A DNA stretch of 25,181 nt from TMED8 sp038125725 (lineage in GTDB: Bacteria > Pseudomonadota > Alphaproteobacteria > Rhodospirillales > Casp-alpha2). Every line of letters starts with the position of its first letter. Within the stretch, counting starts at the first letter, position 1. Location of the stretch: the NCBI GenBank assembly GCA_038125725.1, contig JAYPEK010000054.1:1-25181 (forward strand), written 5' to 3'. The notes under the pieces were generated by a model. That model saw nothing but the letters and a program-made list of their open reading frames with translations. It was not told the DNA's origin and ran no database searches. A program made the position numbers and the translations under genes. Below, piece after piece: positions 8,595 through 16,034 of the stretch.

Positions 8595-9470
8595 TCACTC
8601 CGCCCGGCGTTTGCGGTCGATCAACTGCATGATCATCGGCGTGAGGATCAGTTGCATGGCGAGATCGAGCTTGTTGCCGGGGATGACGATGGAATTGGCG
8701 CGCGACATGAAGCTGCCATGGATCATCGACACCAGGTAGGAAAAGTCGATTCCGCGCGGAATGCGGAAGCGGATCACCACCATCGATTCGTCCGGCGTCG
8801 GGATGTCGCGGGCGATGAACGGGTTGGAGGTATCGACGGTCGGCACGCGCTGGAAATTAACGTCGGTCTCGGTGAACTGCGGGCAGATGTAGTTCACGTA
8901 GTCGGGCATGCGACTCAAGATGGTGTCGGTGACGGCGTCGGCGGTATAGCCGCGCGCATCGCGGTCGCGGTGCAGCTTCTGGATCCATTCCAGATTGATC
9001 ACCGGCACGACGCCGATCTTGAGGTCCGCATGCTGTGCGACGTTGATGGTGTCCGTCACCACGGCGCCGTGCAGGCCCTCGTAGAACAACAGGTCGGAGC
9101 CATCGGGAAACGGGCCCCAGTCGGTGAAGGTGCCGGGCGACGAGCCGAGGCGCTCGGCTTCCTCGTCATCGTGCACATAATGGCGGGTCTTTCCCTGCCC
9201 GGTTTCGCCGTAGCTCTTGAAGGTCGCTTCCAGTTCTGCCAGCAGGTTGGCTTCCGGGCCGAAATGGCTGAAGTGGTTGTTGGCCTTTCCGGCCTCCTCG
9301 GCCATCTTCGCCTTCATTTCAACGCGGTCGTGGCGGTGAAAGGCATCGCCTTCGATGTAGGCGGCATTGACCCCCTCGCGGCGGACAATCTGTTCGAAGG
9401 TGCGCTTCACCGACGACGTGCCGGCGCCCGACGAACCGGTGACCGAGATGATGGGATGCTTGCGCGACAT
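8595..9470 (-). CDS. prk: Phosphoribulokinase, class I
   Basis: This 291-residue kinase phosphorylates ribulose 5-phosphate to ribulose 1,5-bisphosphate, the Rubisco substrate. It is the proteobacterial class I type (about 290 residues, octameric, often NADH-activated). The P-loop GSSGAGTSSV is at about 11-20. It is followed by EGDAFHRHDR, the NNHFSHFGPEANL region, HYVHDDEEA, the acidic strand LLFYEGLHG at about 125-133 and the family C-terminus. The start ATG 9470 has AAGGA about 9 nt upstream. It lies 23 bp after the fbp stop in the same direction, so it is the second gene of the regeneration operon. No motif is missing. Confidence 0.95.
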   Translation of the reverse strand: MSRKHPIISVTGSSGAGTSSVKRTFEQIVRREGVNAAYIEGDAFHRHDRVEMKAKMAEEAGKANNHFSHFGPEANLLAELEATFKSYGETGQGKTRHYVHDDEEAERLGSSPGTFTDWGPFPDGSDLLFYEGLHGAVVTDTINVAQHADLKIGVVPVINLEWIQKLHRDRDARGYTADAVTDTILSRMPDYVNYICPQFTETDVNFQRVPTVDTSNPFIARDIPTPDESMVVIRFRIPRGIDFSYLVSMIHGSFMSRANSIVIPGNKLDLAMQLILTPMIMQLIDRKRRAE

Positions 9471-9493
9471 GGATGTTCGTCCTTGTTCCCGTC

Positions 9494-10531
9494 TCAGGCC
9501 CGGAACAGGCCGCGTTGGCCGAACAGCGGCGAGCGGCTGCCGAGCGGATGCAGGTCGGCGTAATAGCCGTCGATGCGCGCGACCTCGTCCTTGGAGCCGA
9601 AGATCAGCGGCACGCGCTGGTGGATGTCGGTGGGCTGGATGTCGAGAATGCGCTCGTGCCCGGTCGACGACGCGCCGCCGGCCTGTTCGATCAGCCAGGC
9701 GATGGGGTTGGCCTCGTAGGTCAGGCGCAGCCGGCCGCGGCCGTAGCCCTGGCGCTGGTCGCTGGGATACAGGAACACGCCGCCGCGCGAGAGAATGCGA
9801 TGGCATTCGGCCACCAGCGATGCGATCCAGCGCATGTTGAACCTGGCGGCGCGCGGCCCCTTCTCGCCGTCGAGGCAGTCGTCCACATAGGCGCGGATAT
9901 GTTCGTCCCAATGGCGGAAATTCGACGCGTTGATGGCGAACTCGCGCGTGGTCTCCGGGATGCGGACGTTTTCGACCGTGAGCTTGTAGTCCGCGCTGTC
10001 GGGATCGAGGGTGAAGATGTGGGTGCCGTCGCCCAACGTCATCACCAGCGCCGTTTGCGGGCCGTAGATGACATAGCCGGCGGCGCGCTGGCGGGTGCCG
10101 GGCAGCAAGGCGTTCCGGGCGCCGGGCTCTTCGCCCTCCAGCACCGAAAAGATGGTGCTGACGGAAACGTTGGTGTCGATGTTGGAGGATCCGTCGAGGG
10201 GATCGATGGCGATGACGATCTTCGATTGCGGGTCGTTGATCAGCGGCTCCGCGAGTTCTTCCGACGCGATGACGCCCACCGGGCCTTTCTTCAGGCAATC
10301 GATCAGCAGGTCGTTGGCGCGTACGTCCAGTTCCTTCTGCGCGTCGCCGTCGGCGTTGTCGGCGCCGGCCTGGGCCCCGAGCGCGCCGGCCAGCGGCCCG
10401 CGTGCCACCAGGGCGGCGACCGCGCGTCCGGCATTGGCGATGCAGGCCACCGCGCCGGCCGCTTGGCGGCGCTCGGCATCGTCGCCGGCCCAGCCGTCCA
10501 GGTATTCGCTCAAGCTTTGGAAGCGCCGCAT
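9494..10531 (-). CDS. fbp: Fructose-1,6-bisphosphatase, class I
   Basis: The enzyme hydrolyses fructose 1,6-bisphosphate. The CbbF type may also act on sedoheptulose bisphosphate, which cannot be told from sequence. Motifs are ELDVRAND, GVIASEE (metal ligands), the signature DPLDGSSNID at about 110-119, YGPQTALV, RWIASLVAECHRIL, GGVFLYPSD and YEANPIAWLIEQAGG. I prefer ATG 10531 (MRRFQSLSEYL), with GAGG 6-7 nt upstream, to the in-frame ATG 10552, which lacks a ribosome site. The product is then 345 residues, normal for the family. It is the first gene of the fbp-prk-tkt-fba-rpe run. The gap upstream (10532-10674) should hold the operon promoter, but I saw no strong -35/-10 pair there. Confidence 0.94.
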   Translation of the reverse strand: MRRFQSLSEYLDGWAGDDAERRQAAGAVACIANAGRAVAALVARGPLAGALGAQAGADNADGDAQKELDVRANDLLIDCLKKGPVGVIASEELAEPLINDPQSKIVIAIDPLDGSSNIDTNVSVSTIFSVLEGEEPGARNALLPGTRQRAAGYVIYGPQTALVMTLGDGTHIFTLDPDSADYKLTVENVRIPETTREFAINASNFRHWDEHIRAYVDDCLDGEKGPRAARFNMRWIASLVAECHRILSRGGVFLYPSDQRQGYGRGRLRLTYEANPIAWLIEQAGGASSTGHERILDIQPTDIHQRVPLIFGSKDEVARIDGYYADLHPLGSRSPLFGQRGLFRA

Positions 10532-10635
10532 GTTCGGCCTCGCCGGTTTCATTCTGTTGTTGCGGCGAGGCTAGGCGTTGTCCCATGAATCCAGAACCTC
10601 CCTAAAGAGGGGGGTAGAAAATTTTTTGGCTAGGT

Positions 10636-10668
10636 AAAAAACTACCCTAATTTACAGGATTATTAGGG
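10636..10668 (-). terminator. Candidate intrinsic terminator of the LuxR-type gene
   Basis: Seven bases after the luxR-type stop codon, CCCTAAT (10668-10662) and ATTAGGG (10651-10645) form a perfect 7-bp stem with a 10-nt loop. TAG and then six T follow on the minus strand (to about 10636). The stem is weak (three G-C pairs). The same TTAGGG/CCCTAA hexamer recurs at 10600-10605, so a protein-binding site is an alternative reading. Confidence 0.45.
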
Positions 10669-10674
10669 AGAATT

Positions 10675-11388
10675 TCAGGACTTCAAATACAACGCCACGG
10701 CCTGCGCCCGGTTGGCGACGCCGAGTTTGGAGTAGAGATTTTTTATATGGAATTTCAATGTGTTAGGTGAAATTTCCTGGTCGATGGCGATCTGCTTGTT
10801 GGTCCGGCCGGCGGCCAGGGCGGACAGAACCTCAAGCTCGCGGCGGGTCAGGCTTGTCAATGGGTTGTCGTAAATTTGGCGAACATCCAGGTAGGGAAAG
10901 ACCATGCGCTCCGCTGCGACTTCCCCGACCGTCGCGACCAAGTGTTCGGGGCGTTCGCTTTTCGACACGTAACCGGCGCCGCCGTGCGCCATGACCTGCT
11001 GGGCGATGGCCTCGCCCTCGGCACCGGTATAGACGACGACGCGCGGCGCCCCTTCCCTGCCCATCAACTGATCGAGGATGTACTTGCCGTTGCTATCGGA
11101 CAGGATCCAGCCGATCACCGCCACTTCCGGTTGGCGGTCCGCGGGAATCTCGTCGAGGGCATCGATGAAGGTATCGGCGTCGGCACAGATAAACACCACC
11201 TCGAAGCGGCCGTCCTCGCCGAGAATCTGTTTCAACCCGGCCTGCACCAGCGGGTTCTTGTCGACTACGGCGACACGGATTTTTCGCGATTCCTGGGTAA
11301 CGGGCACGCTGATTCGCCTCGGATGGTCCTCTATCCCAGGCCTAATGGTCACCAATTCGCCAGGAATGGCAAGAGGATAGCCGCTCAT
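10675..11388 (-). CDS. LuxR/NarL-type regulator with degenerate receiver domain
   Basis: The protein has 237 residues. Residues about 37-155 follow the CheY-like receiver fold: IRVAVVDKNPLVQAGLKQIL, PEVAVIGWIL, RVVVYTG, GYVSKSE. Residues about 178-235 are a clear LuxR-type helix-turn-helix: LTRRELEVLSALAAGRTNKQ, then NTLKFHIKNLYSKLGV. The position of the phospho-accepting Asp (after the third strand) is Gly93, and one of the two acidic pocket residues is Lys44. Lys143 and the Thr near 121 are kept. The domain is therefore unlikely to be phosphorylated in the normal way. The start at 11388 is supported by GGAG 7 nt upstream. The gene precedes the fbp operon in the same direction with a 143-bp gap and is divergent from the coiled-coil gene. 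A role in cbb control is inferred from position only. Confidence 0.85.
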   Translation of the reverse strand: MSGYPLAIPGELVTIRPGIEDHPRRISVPVTQESRKIRVAVVDKNPLVQAGLKQILGEDGRFEVVFICADADTFIDALDEIPADRQPEVAVIGWILSDSNGKYILDQLMGREGAPRVVVYTGAEGEAIAQQVMAHGGAGYVSKSERPEHLVATVGEVAAERMVFPYLDVRQIYDNPLTSLTRRELEVLSALAAGRTNKQIAIDQEISPNTLKFHIKNLYSKLGVANRAQAVALYLKS

Positions 11389-11461
11389 CTTGATCTCCGA
11401 ACCGATGCGGTGAAAAATATGGTGCGAACCGGTCGCATTCAACCGGAGGAAAAACGGCGGC

Positions 11462-11821
11462 ATGACGACAATTATCGGCGTTCTAGCGATGGGCGTGGCA
11501 TTCACTGCGCTCTGGCTTGCCGGCGTTGCCATGAAAAAGGCGGAAGACCAGTTCAGCGAACTGGCCAAGGCGCTGCGCGCAGAACTGGCGACACTGCGCG
11601 GCGACGTGCGTGACGAGGTGCGTGCCGCCACCGCCCGCATCCAGACGCTGGAGCGACGCATCGACGAATTCCACAACATCGACCAGGGCACGCGCGAGAC
11701 CCTGGATGCCGTGCGGCGCGAGGTGGTGGCGCTGCGCGACGACCTCGACGCCACCCAGGGCGCCCTGCCGCCGCAGTTCCGCCGGCGCGTGAAAACCGGC
11801 GAACACCGGGCCGATAACTGA
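11462..11821 (+). CDS. Membrane-anchored coiled-coil protein, unknown function
   Basis: The protein has 119 residues. Residues 2-23 are a hydrophobic segment (TTIIGVLAMGVAFTALWLAG) with a basic residue pair after it, so the N-terminus is membrane-anchored. Residues about 25-100 are charged, with hydrophobic heptad spacing (LAKALRAELATLRGDV, ARIQTLERRIDEF), indicating a long coiled coil. The C-terminus is basic. I recognise no family. GGAGG lies about 12 nt before the ATG, a long spacing. The gene is divergent from the LuxR-type regulator with a 73-bp gap and is followed by bolA on the same strand about 110 bp later. Similar small coiled-coil membrane proteins are common next to bolA or grx-type genes, but no role can be assigned. 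Confidence 0.65.
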   Translation: MTTIIGVLAMGVAFTALWLAGVAMKKAEDQFSELAKALRAELATLRGDVRDEVRAATARIQTLERRIDEFHNIDQGTRETLDAVRREVVALRDDLDATQGALPPQFRRRVKTGEHRADN

Positions 11822-11847
11822 GCTTTCCGCTTGGATCGCACCGCCTG

Positions 11848-11876
11848 TCGCCAATCGGGAAAAATGTGACTATATT
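11848..11876 (+). promoter_or_regulatory. Candidate promoter of bolA
   Basis: TCGCCA (11848-11853, four of six consensus bases) and TATATT (11871-11876, five of six) are 17 bp apart. They lie in the AT-richer part of the gap between the coiled-coil gene and bolA. The expected transcript start, near 11883, leaves a leader of about 50 nt containing the AGGAG site. Confidence 0.45.
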
Positions 11877-11932
11877 TGCGGGGTCCGATTGAAAATGCCC
11901 GACACAGATCGGGATCGGCCAGGAGAAAACCC

Positions 11933-12253
11933 TTGAGCGTACAAGAAACCATCGAAACCAAAATCCGCGCCGGCCTCACCCCGGCCTACCTCGAAGTCAT
12001 CAACGAAAGCCACATGCACAACGTACCGCCCGGTTCCGAGTCGCATTTCAAGGTGATCGTCGTCTCGCCGGCCTTCGAGGCCAAAAATCGCGTACAGCGC
12101 CACCAGGCCGTGAACGCGATCCTGGCCGATGAACTGGCCGGGCCGGTGCATGCCCTCTCCATGCAGACCCACACGCCGCCGGAATGGGAGGAACGCGGCG
12201 AAAACGTCATGGCGTCGCCCGCCTGCCACGGCGGCTCCAAGGCCGACCGTTAA
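11933..12253 (+). CDS. bolA: BolA-family protein
   Basis: This 106-residue protein has the BolA fold: an N-terminal helix (VQETIETKIRAGL), the strand YLEVINESHMHNVPPGSESH, FKVIVVSPAF, a helix around RHQAVNAILADEL and the strand VHALSMQTHTPPEW. BolA proteins pair with monothiol glutaredoxins to handle Fe-S clusters or act in stress-linked transcription. The HNVP and RH positions that carry the ligand His residues are present. The C-terminal tail adds a Cys-His pair (PACHGG). The start is TTG 11933, chosen because AGGAG lies 7 nt before it and the family N-terminus begins there. The frame is open further upstream but does not look like BolA. The DUF2336 gene follows 28 bp later. Confidence 0.92.
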   Translation: MSVQETIETKIRAGLTPAYLEVINESHMHNVPPGSESHFKVIVVSPAFEAKNRVQRHQAVNAILADELAGPVHALSMQTHTPPEWEERGENVMASPACHGGSKADR

Positions 12254-12281
12254 GTCCGGCCGCGGGGGGAGGAACAGCCGC

Positions 12282-13556
12282 ATGGCGAAGAAAGAGATGC
12301 TGAATTGGCTTTTCGGCAAGGCCAAGAGCGAAGGCGCGCGCCAGGCGCCGCCCTAAGATAAAGCGCGGGAAATCGCCGCCACGGGTTCGGTCAAGGAACG
12401 CGCCAAGCTGGCCGAGTACGAGGATCTGGAACCGGAATTCCTCTACTACTTCGCCACCGACGAACACCCGGACGTCAGGAAGGCCGTCGCCGGCAACGAG
12501 CGCACGCCGCTGCAGGCCGATCGCATCCTGGCCGAGGACAAGAACGCTGCCGTCCGTATCGAACTGGCGACCAAGATCGGCAAACTGATCCCGGGTCTCT
12601 CCGAGCGTGAGAACGACAAGGTGACCGAGATGGCCATGGAGGTGTTGGAGATCCTGGCCCGGGACGAGTTGCCCAAGGTCCGCGCCATTATCGCCGAGGA
12701 AACCAAGCACCTGGACTACGTACCCAAGGACATGGTCGAGCGCCTCGCGCGTGACGCCGAGGAATCGGTTTCGGTGCCGATCCTGGAATTCTCGCCGCTG
12801 TTGAACGAGTCGGAACTGATTCAGATCATCGCCGGCGGCATCAAGGGCGGCGCGCTCGAGGCCGTGGCGCGGCGCCAGAAGATCACCTCGCCGGTCTCCG
12901 ATGCCGTCGTCGAGACCGGCGAAGTGACGGCGATGATCGCGCTGTTGAAGAACTTTTCCGCCGACATCGGCGAAAAGACCATGGCCGCCATCGGCACCGC
13001 CGCCATGGACGTCAAGGAGCTGCACGCGCCGATGGTCGACCGCTCCAACCTGTCGGTCGCCACCATGCGGCGCATTGCATCGTTCGTCAGTGCCTCGCTG
13101 GTGGAGCGATTGGTCAAGAAGAACAACCTGCCCGACGACGTCGAACAGGAACTGCGCTTCCGAGCGCGCCAGCGCATCGATTCAGGCGATATCCCCGATG
13201 TCGAAGGCGGCCGGCTGCCGGCCGACGAGCGGGCCGAGAAGATGTACAAGAAAGGCCAACTCACCGAAAAGGCCATCCAGAAGGCGATCGAGGACGGCGA
13301 CATCGCGTTGGTGCCGCATGCGCTCCGCCACCTGGCCGACATGAAGATCGACAACGTCAAGGCGATGCTCGCCTCCGACAACGGCAAGGCGGTCGCGGCC
13401 GTCGTCTGGCGGGCGGGCTTCACCATGGAAACGGCGATGATGATCCAGCGCCGGGTTGCCCGGGTGCAGCCCAAGAACATGACCCACGAGACCGACGACG
13501 GCGGCTTTCCGCTGAGCGAGGACGAGATGCATTGGTATCTCGACTCGTATACCTAG
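12282..13556 (+). pseudogene. DUF2336-family protein, interrupted by an in-frame TAA
   Basis: ATG 12282 follows a strong GGGAGG site and opens MAKKEMLNWLFGKAKSEGAR, but codon 25 is TAA (12354-12356). The same frame then stays open to 13556 for 399 codons with clear protein character, beginning DKAREIAATGSVKERAKLAE. The N-terminal part has helical repeats of the DPxVRxAVAxN type (HPDVRKAVAGNE, NAAVRIELATK). The C-terminal domain (from about codon 190) is the DUF2336 region found mainly in Alphaproteobacteria, of unknown function. There is no in-frame ATG or GTG between the stop and 12615-12621, so re-initiation would drop about 110 residues of repeats. The stop lies in the linker between leader and repeats, and one base change (for example to GAA) would restore a 424-residue protein. 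Either the gene is recently inactivated or the stop is a sequence error. Confidence 0.72.
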
Positions 13557-13565
13557 TCGGCTTTC

Positions 13566-15443
13566 TTACGCACTTTCCTTGGCGGTGCCTTCCTCCGCCG
13601 GCGCCAGCGGCAATTCGATCCAGAACGTCGAACCGACGCCGGCTTCGCTCTCGAAGCCGATGGCGCCGCCCATGCGTTCGACCAACAGCTTGCTGACCGA
13701 GAGGCCGATGCCGGTGCCCTCGCGCGCCAGGGTGGCGCTGGTGCCGAAGCGCTGGAACATCTGGAAAATACGCGGCCGGTCGGTCTCGGAAATGCCGATG
13801 CCGGTGTCGGTGACCTGAAGGCGGAGCGCGCCGTTGTCCCGCACCTCGCCGTCCACCGTGACGCTGCCGCCGGTGTTGTTGTACTTCACCGCGTTGGACA
13901 GGAGATTGAGCAGCACCTGGGTGAAACGCACGGAATCGGTATTGAGCCAGACCGCGCCGCGCGCCGAGAAGCGGTTTTCGATTGTGACCTGTTCGGCCTT
14001 GGCCAAGGGGGCGCTCAGGGTAATGCACTCGGCGACCACCGTCGCGGCATCGACGGTCTCCATCACCAAGTCCAGTTGTTCGGCTTCGATCTTGGCCAGG
14101 TCCAGGATATCGTTGATCAGTTCCATCAAATGGGTACCGCCGACGATGATGTTGTCGACCTGCGAACGCTGGGCCTCGGTCAGCGGCGCGTTGGTCTCCA
14201 ACTGCAGCATCTGCGCAAATCCCAGCACCGCGTTCAGCGGCGTTCGCAGGTCGTGGCTCATGGAGGCCAGGAACTCGGATTTCGCCCGATTGGCCATCTC
14301 CGCCTCGTCCTTGGCCTGTCGCAGTTCGCGTTCTGCGTTCTTGAGGTCGGTGACGTCGAGCATGGTCACCGGTACGTTTTCCCACGAGCTTTCGGACGTC
14401 AGGCGCGGGATCGACATCACCACCTCCAGCGTATCGCCTTCCAGGGTTTGCTGGCGGACGGTGCCGTGGTAGGCCTCCTGCCCCTCCCAAACGGTACTTA
14501 CCGCGTCGACGAGCCCGCCTCGGTCCATGTCCCACCAGATCTTCTCCAGTGCCGCCATCAGGTCTTTCTTGTCGCTGGCCTTGTACATGCGCAGCGCCGC
14601 CGGGTTGATATCGTTGACCCAAACGCCCAGGCGGATCTCGTTCATGATATCGGGGTGTGCCTCGATATGGCTCCTGAGGTCGGTGACGCCTTCATCACGA
14701 AGGCGTTCGAAGGTGCCCCTGAGCCCGGTCAGGTTCTCGTCCCAGATGGCGATTTCCGCGTGTTCAATCAGTTGGCGGTAGGATTCCTGTGCACGCCGGC
14801 GACGCACCGCCTCGCGTTCGGCAACCTCGGCCAGCGCCGATTGCGCCATCATCACCAGGCCCAGCGCCAGCGTCAGCGACAGGATGTAGGCGAGCATGAA
14901 GCCATAGGGCGCGAACCATTCCACCGGCCGCAGGAACGGATAATCGAACTTGTGCAGGCCCCAGACGGTCAGGCTGGCGGCCGCCAGCTTGTAGCCGACG
15001 CGGGACGTCTCCGGCATGTTGCGCAGCAACAGCACCCCGGCGGCAAGATTGGCGAGGCCGGAAAGCGTGTATTGCGGGATGGTGCGGACCAGGAAACCGG
15101 CATCGCTCAGCACCGCGCCGGCGACGAACACGACCACCGCCGCCGATGCCGTCCAGACCCAGCGACGGGGCCAGCCGCCGCCGACGAATTCCGCCGTGCC
15201 GGCGAGGACGAACACCGCCGCGATGCCATGCACGCTGTCGGCCATGATCAGGCTAGCCTTGGTGCCGAGCACCGGCTGCGCCATGAAGCCCACATAGCGC
15301 AGCGTGTGCAGCCAGAATCCGGCTGCCCACCATCCCAGCCCCGCCGGCATGCCCGGGCGCAGCCGCAGGTAGGACAGCAGCGACGCCAACACCGCATTGC
15401 CGATGGCGGCGTTGATGATGGCCGTGGGGAGCGACAGTTCCAT
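13566..15443 (-). CDS. Membrane sensor histidine kinase
   Basis: The protein has 625 residues. Residues about 5-205 form six or seven hydrophobic helices with few charges, a membrane sensor module. A short coiled linker (205-225) is followed by a PAS-like region (about 225-365), ending in the typical DVTDLKNAERELRQAKDEAE connector. The dimerisation/phosphoacceptor box is ASMSHDLRTPLNAVLGFAQM with His397. The ATPase domain shows the N-box LLNLLSNAVKYN, G1 DTGIGI, the F-box region and G2 GTGIGLSVSKLLVERMGG. All kinase motifs are intact. No response regulator gene is adjacent, so it is an orphan kinase here. The stop is 9 bp from the convergent DUF2336 gene. The start follows the PilZ stop by 16 bp on the same strand, suggesting an operon. 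Confidence 0.93.
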   Translation of the reverse strand: MELSLPTAIINAAIGNAVLASLLSYLRLRPGMPAGLGWWAAGFWLHTLRYVGFMAQPVLGTKASLIMADSVHGIAAVFVLAGTAEFVGGGWPRRWVWTASAAVVVFVAGAVLSDAGFLVRTIPQYTLSGLANLAAGVLLLRNMPETSRVGYKLAAASLTVWGLHKFDYPFLRPVEWFAPYGFMLAYILSLTLALGLVMMAQSALAEVAEREAVRRRRAQESYRQLIEHAEIAIWDENLTGLRGTFERLRDEGVTDLRSHIEAHPDIMNEIRLGVWVNDINPAALRMYKASDKKDLMAALEKIWWDMDRGGLVDAVSTVWEGQEAYHGTVRQQTLEGDTLEVVMSIPRLTSESSWENVPVTMLDVTDLKNAERELRQAKDEAEMANRAKSEFLASMSHDLRTPLNAVLGFAQMLQLETNAPLTEAQRSQVDNIIVGGTHLMELINDILDLAKIEAEQLDLVMETVDAATVVAECITLSAPLAKAEQVTIENRFSARGAVWLNTDSVRFTQVLLNLLSNAVKYNNTGGSVTVDGEVRDNGALRLQVTDTGIGISETDRPRIFQMFQRFGTSATLAREGTGIGLSVSKLLVERMGGAIGFESEAGVGSTFWIELPLAPAEEGTAKESA

Positions 15444-15459
15444 GCCGGGAACGGGGGCG

Positions 15460-15774
15460 CTAGGCTTCGGCTGCCATCAACGCCTCGAGCACCTGGCGCT
15501 GACCGCTGTTGTCGGCGGCGAACTGGAGCGCGATGCCCTCTCTCTCGATGCGGATGGCGGTGCCGGTGAGCAGGGTTTCATCGTCGAGCAGCAGTTCGAT
15601 GGCGTCGCCTTGCTCGAACTGGTGCTCGATCCGCCCAAGCGGATAGCGGAACTCGATGAAAGCCCCTTCCAGCGAGATGTCGCGAAGCACGCCGCCGTGG
15701 GCCTGGTCGCCCTCGCGCGCGAAGGCGAGTCTGGAAAGGTCGATGCGTTCGAAACGGCGCTGGTCGATGGTCAT
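15460..15774 (-). CDS. PilZ-domain protein (c-di-GMP receptor)
   Basis: This single-domain protein of 104 residues has both PilZ ligand motifs: RxxxR as R6-R10 (RRFER) and D/NxSxxG as D32-G37 (DISLEG). The strands of a PilZ barrel follow (GAFIEF, DAIELLLDDE, LLTGTAIRIEREGIALQF). It should therefore bind cyclic di-GMP in the cytoplasm and pass the signal to a partner. The gene lies directly upstream of the histidine kinase on the same strand, so the kinase or its pathway is the likely partner (inference). Its length fits minimal PilZ proteins. Confidence 0.87.
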   Translation of the reverse strand: MTIDQRRFERIDLSRLAFAREGDQAHGGVLRDISLEGAFIEFRYPLGRIEHQFEQGDAIELLLDDETLLTGTAIRIEREGIALQFAADNSGQRQVLEALMAAEA

Positions 15775-15846
15775 TGATTCAGCCTCTTTCGCGGTGGCGG
15801 GTTTCGACGTGGCGGCGATTGTACTGCATATTCCGAGGCTTGTGTT

Positions 15847-15852
15847 TATAAT
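15847..15852 (+). promoter_or_regulatory. TATAAT -10 box of the small hydrophobic protein gene
   Basis: A perfect TATAAT ends 8 bp before the ATG at 15861. A transcript start 7-9 bp downstream would coincide with the start codon, giving a leaderless or nearly leaderless message. This agrees with the absence of a Shine-Dalgarno site. The -35 region (CTGCAT at 15824-15829) is poor. Confidence 0.4.
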
Positions 15853-15860
15853 TGCCCGTC

Positions 15861-16034
15861 ATGAGCGCAACCCGCACCCTGCTCGTCGCCGCAGCGCTGC
15901 TCGCCGCCGTCCTGATCGGCGCGATGGGGCCGGAACGCGCCTTGGCGCTGGCCGAAAACGCCCGCGCGGCCTTCACCGGCGCCTACACCACCTATTATTT
16001 CGACCGCTCCACCTGGAACGTCGGCTGCTACTGA
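15861..16034 (+). CDS. Small hydrophobic, probably exported protein (57 aa)
   Basis: ATG 15861 opens a 57-codon frame. Residues 4-22 are strongly hydrophobic (TRTLLVAAALLAAVLIGAMG), resembling a signal peptide or single membrane anchor. A short Ala-rich helix follows, and then an aromatic tail (AYTTYYFDRSTWNVGCY) with a Cys next to the last residue. No family is recognised. There is no ribosome site, but a perfect TATAAT sits just upstream. The frame overlaps the end of the convergent gene by 7 bp. The marked amphipathic design and unusual tail argue for a real gene, but the short length keeps this uncertain. Confidence 0.5.
   Translation: MSATRTLLVAAALLAAVLIGAMGPERALALAENARAAFTGAYTTYYFDRSTWNVGCY

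Noticed and set aside
9471..10586. Fusion of an upstream protein to phosphoribulokinase
   Set aside because: The prk frame is open upstream, but that part is the shifted translation of fbp. The P-loop start at 9470 matches the family.
11389..11979. Upstream extension of the LuxR-type regulator
   Set aside because: The open frame runs antisense through the coiled-coil gene. The ATG at 11388 has a good ribosome site and leads into the receiver domain.
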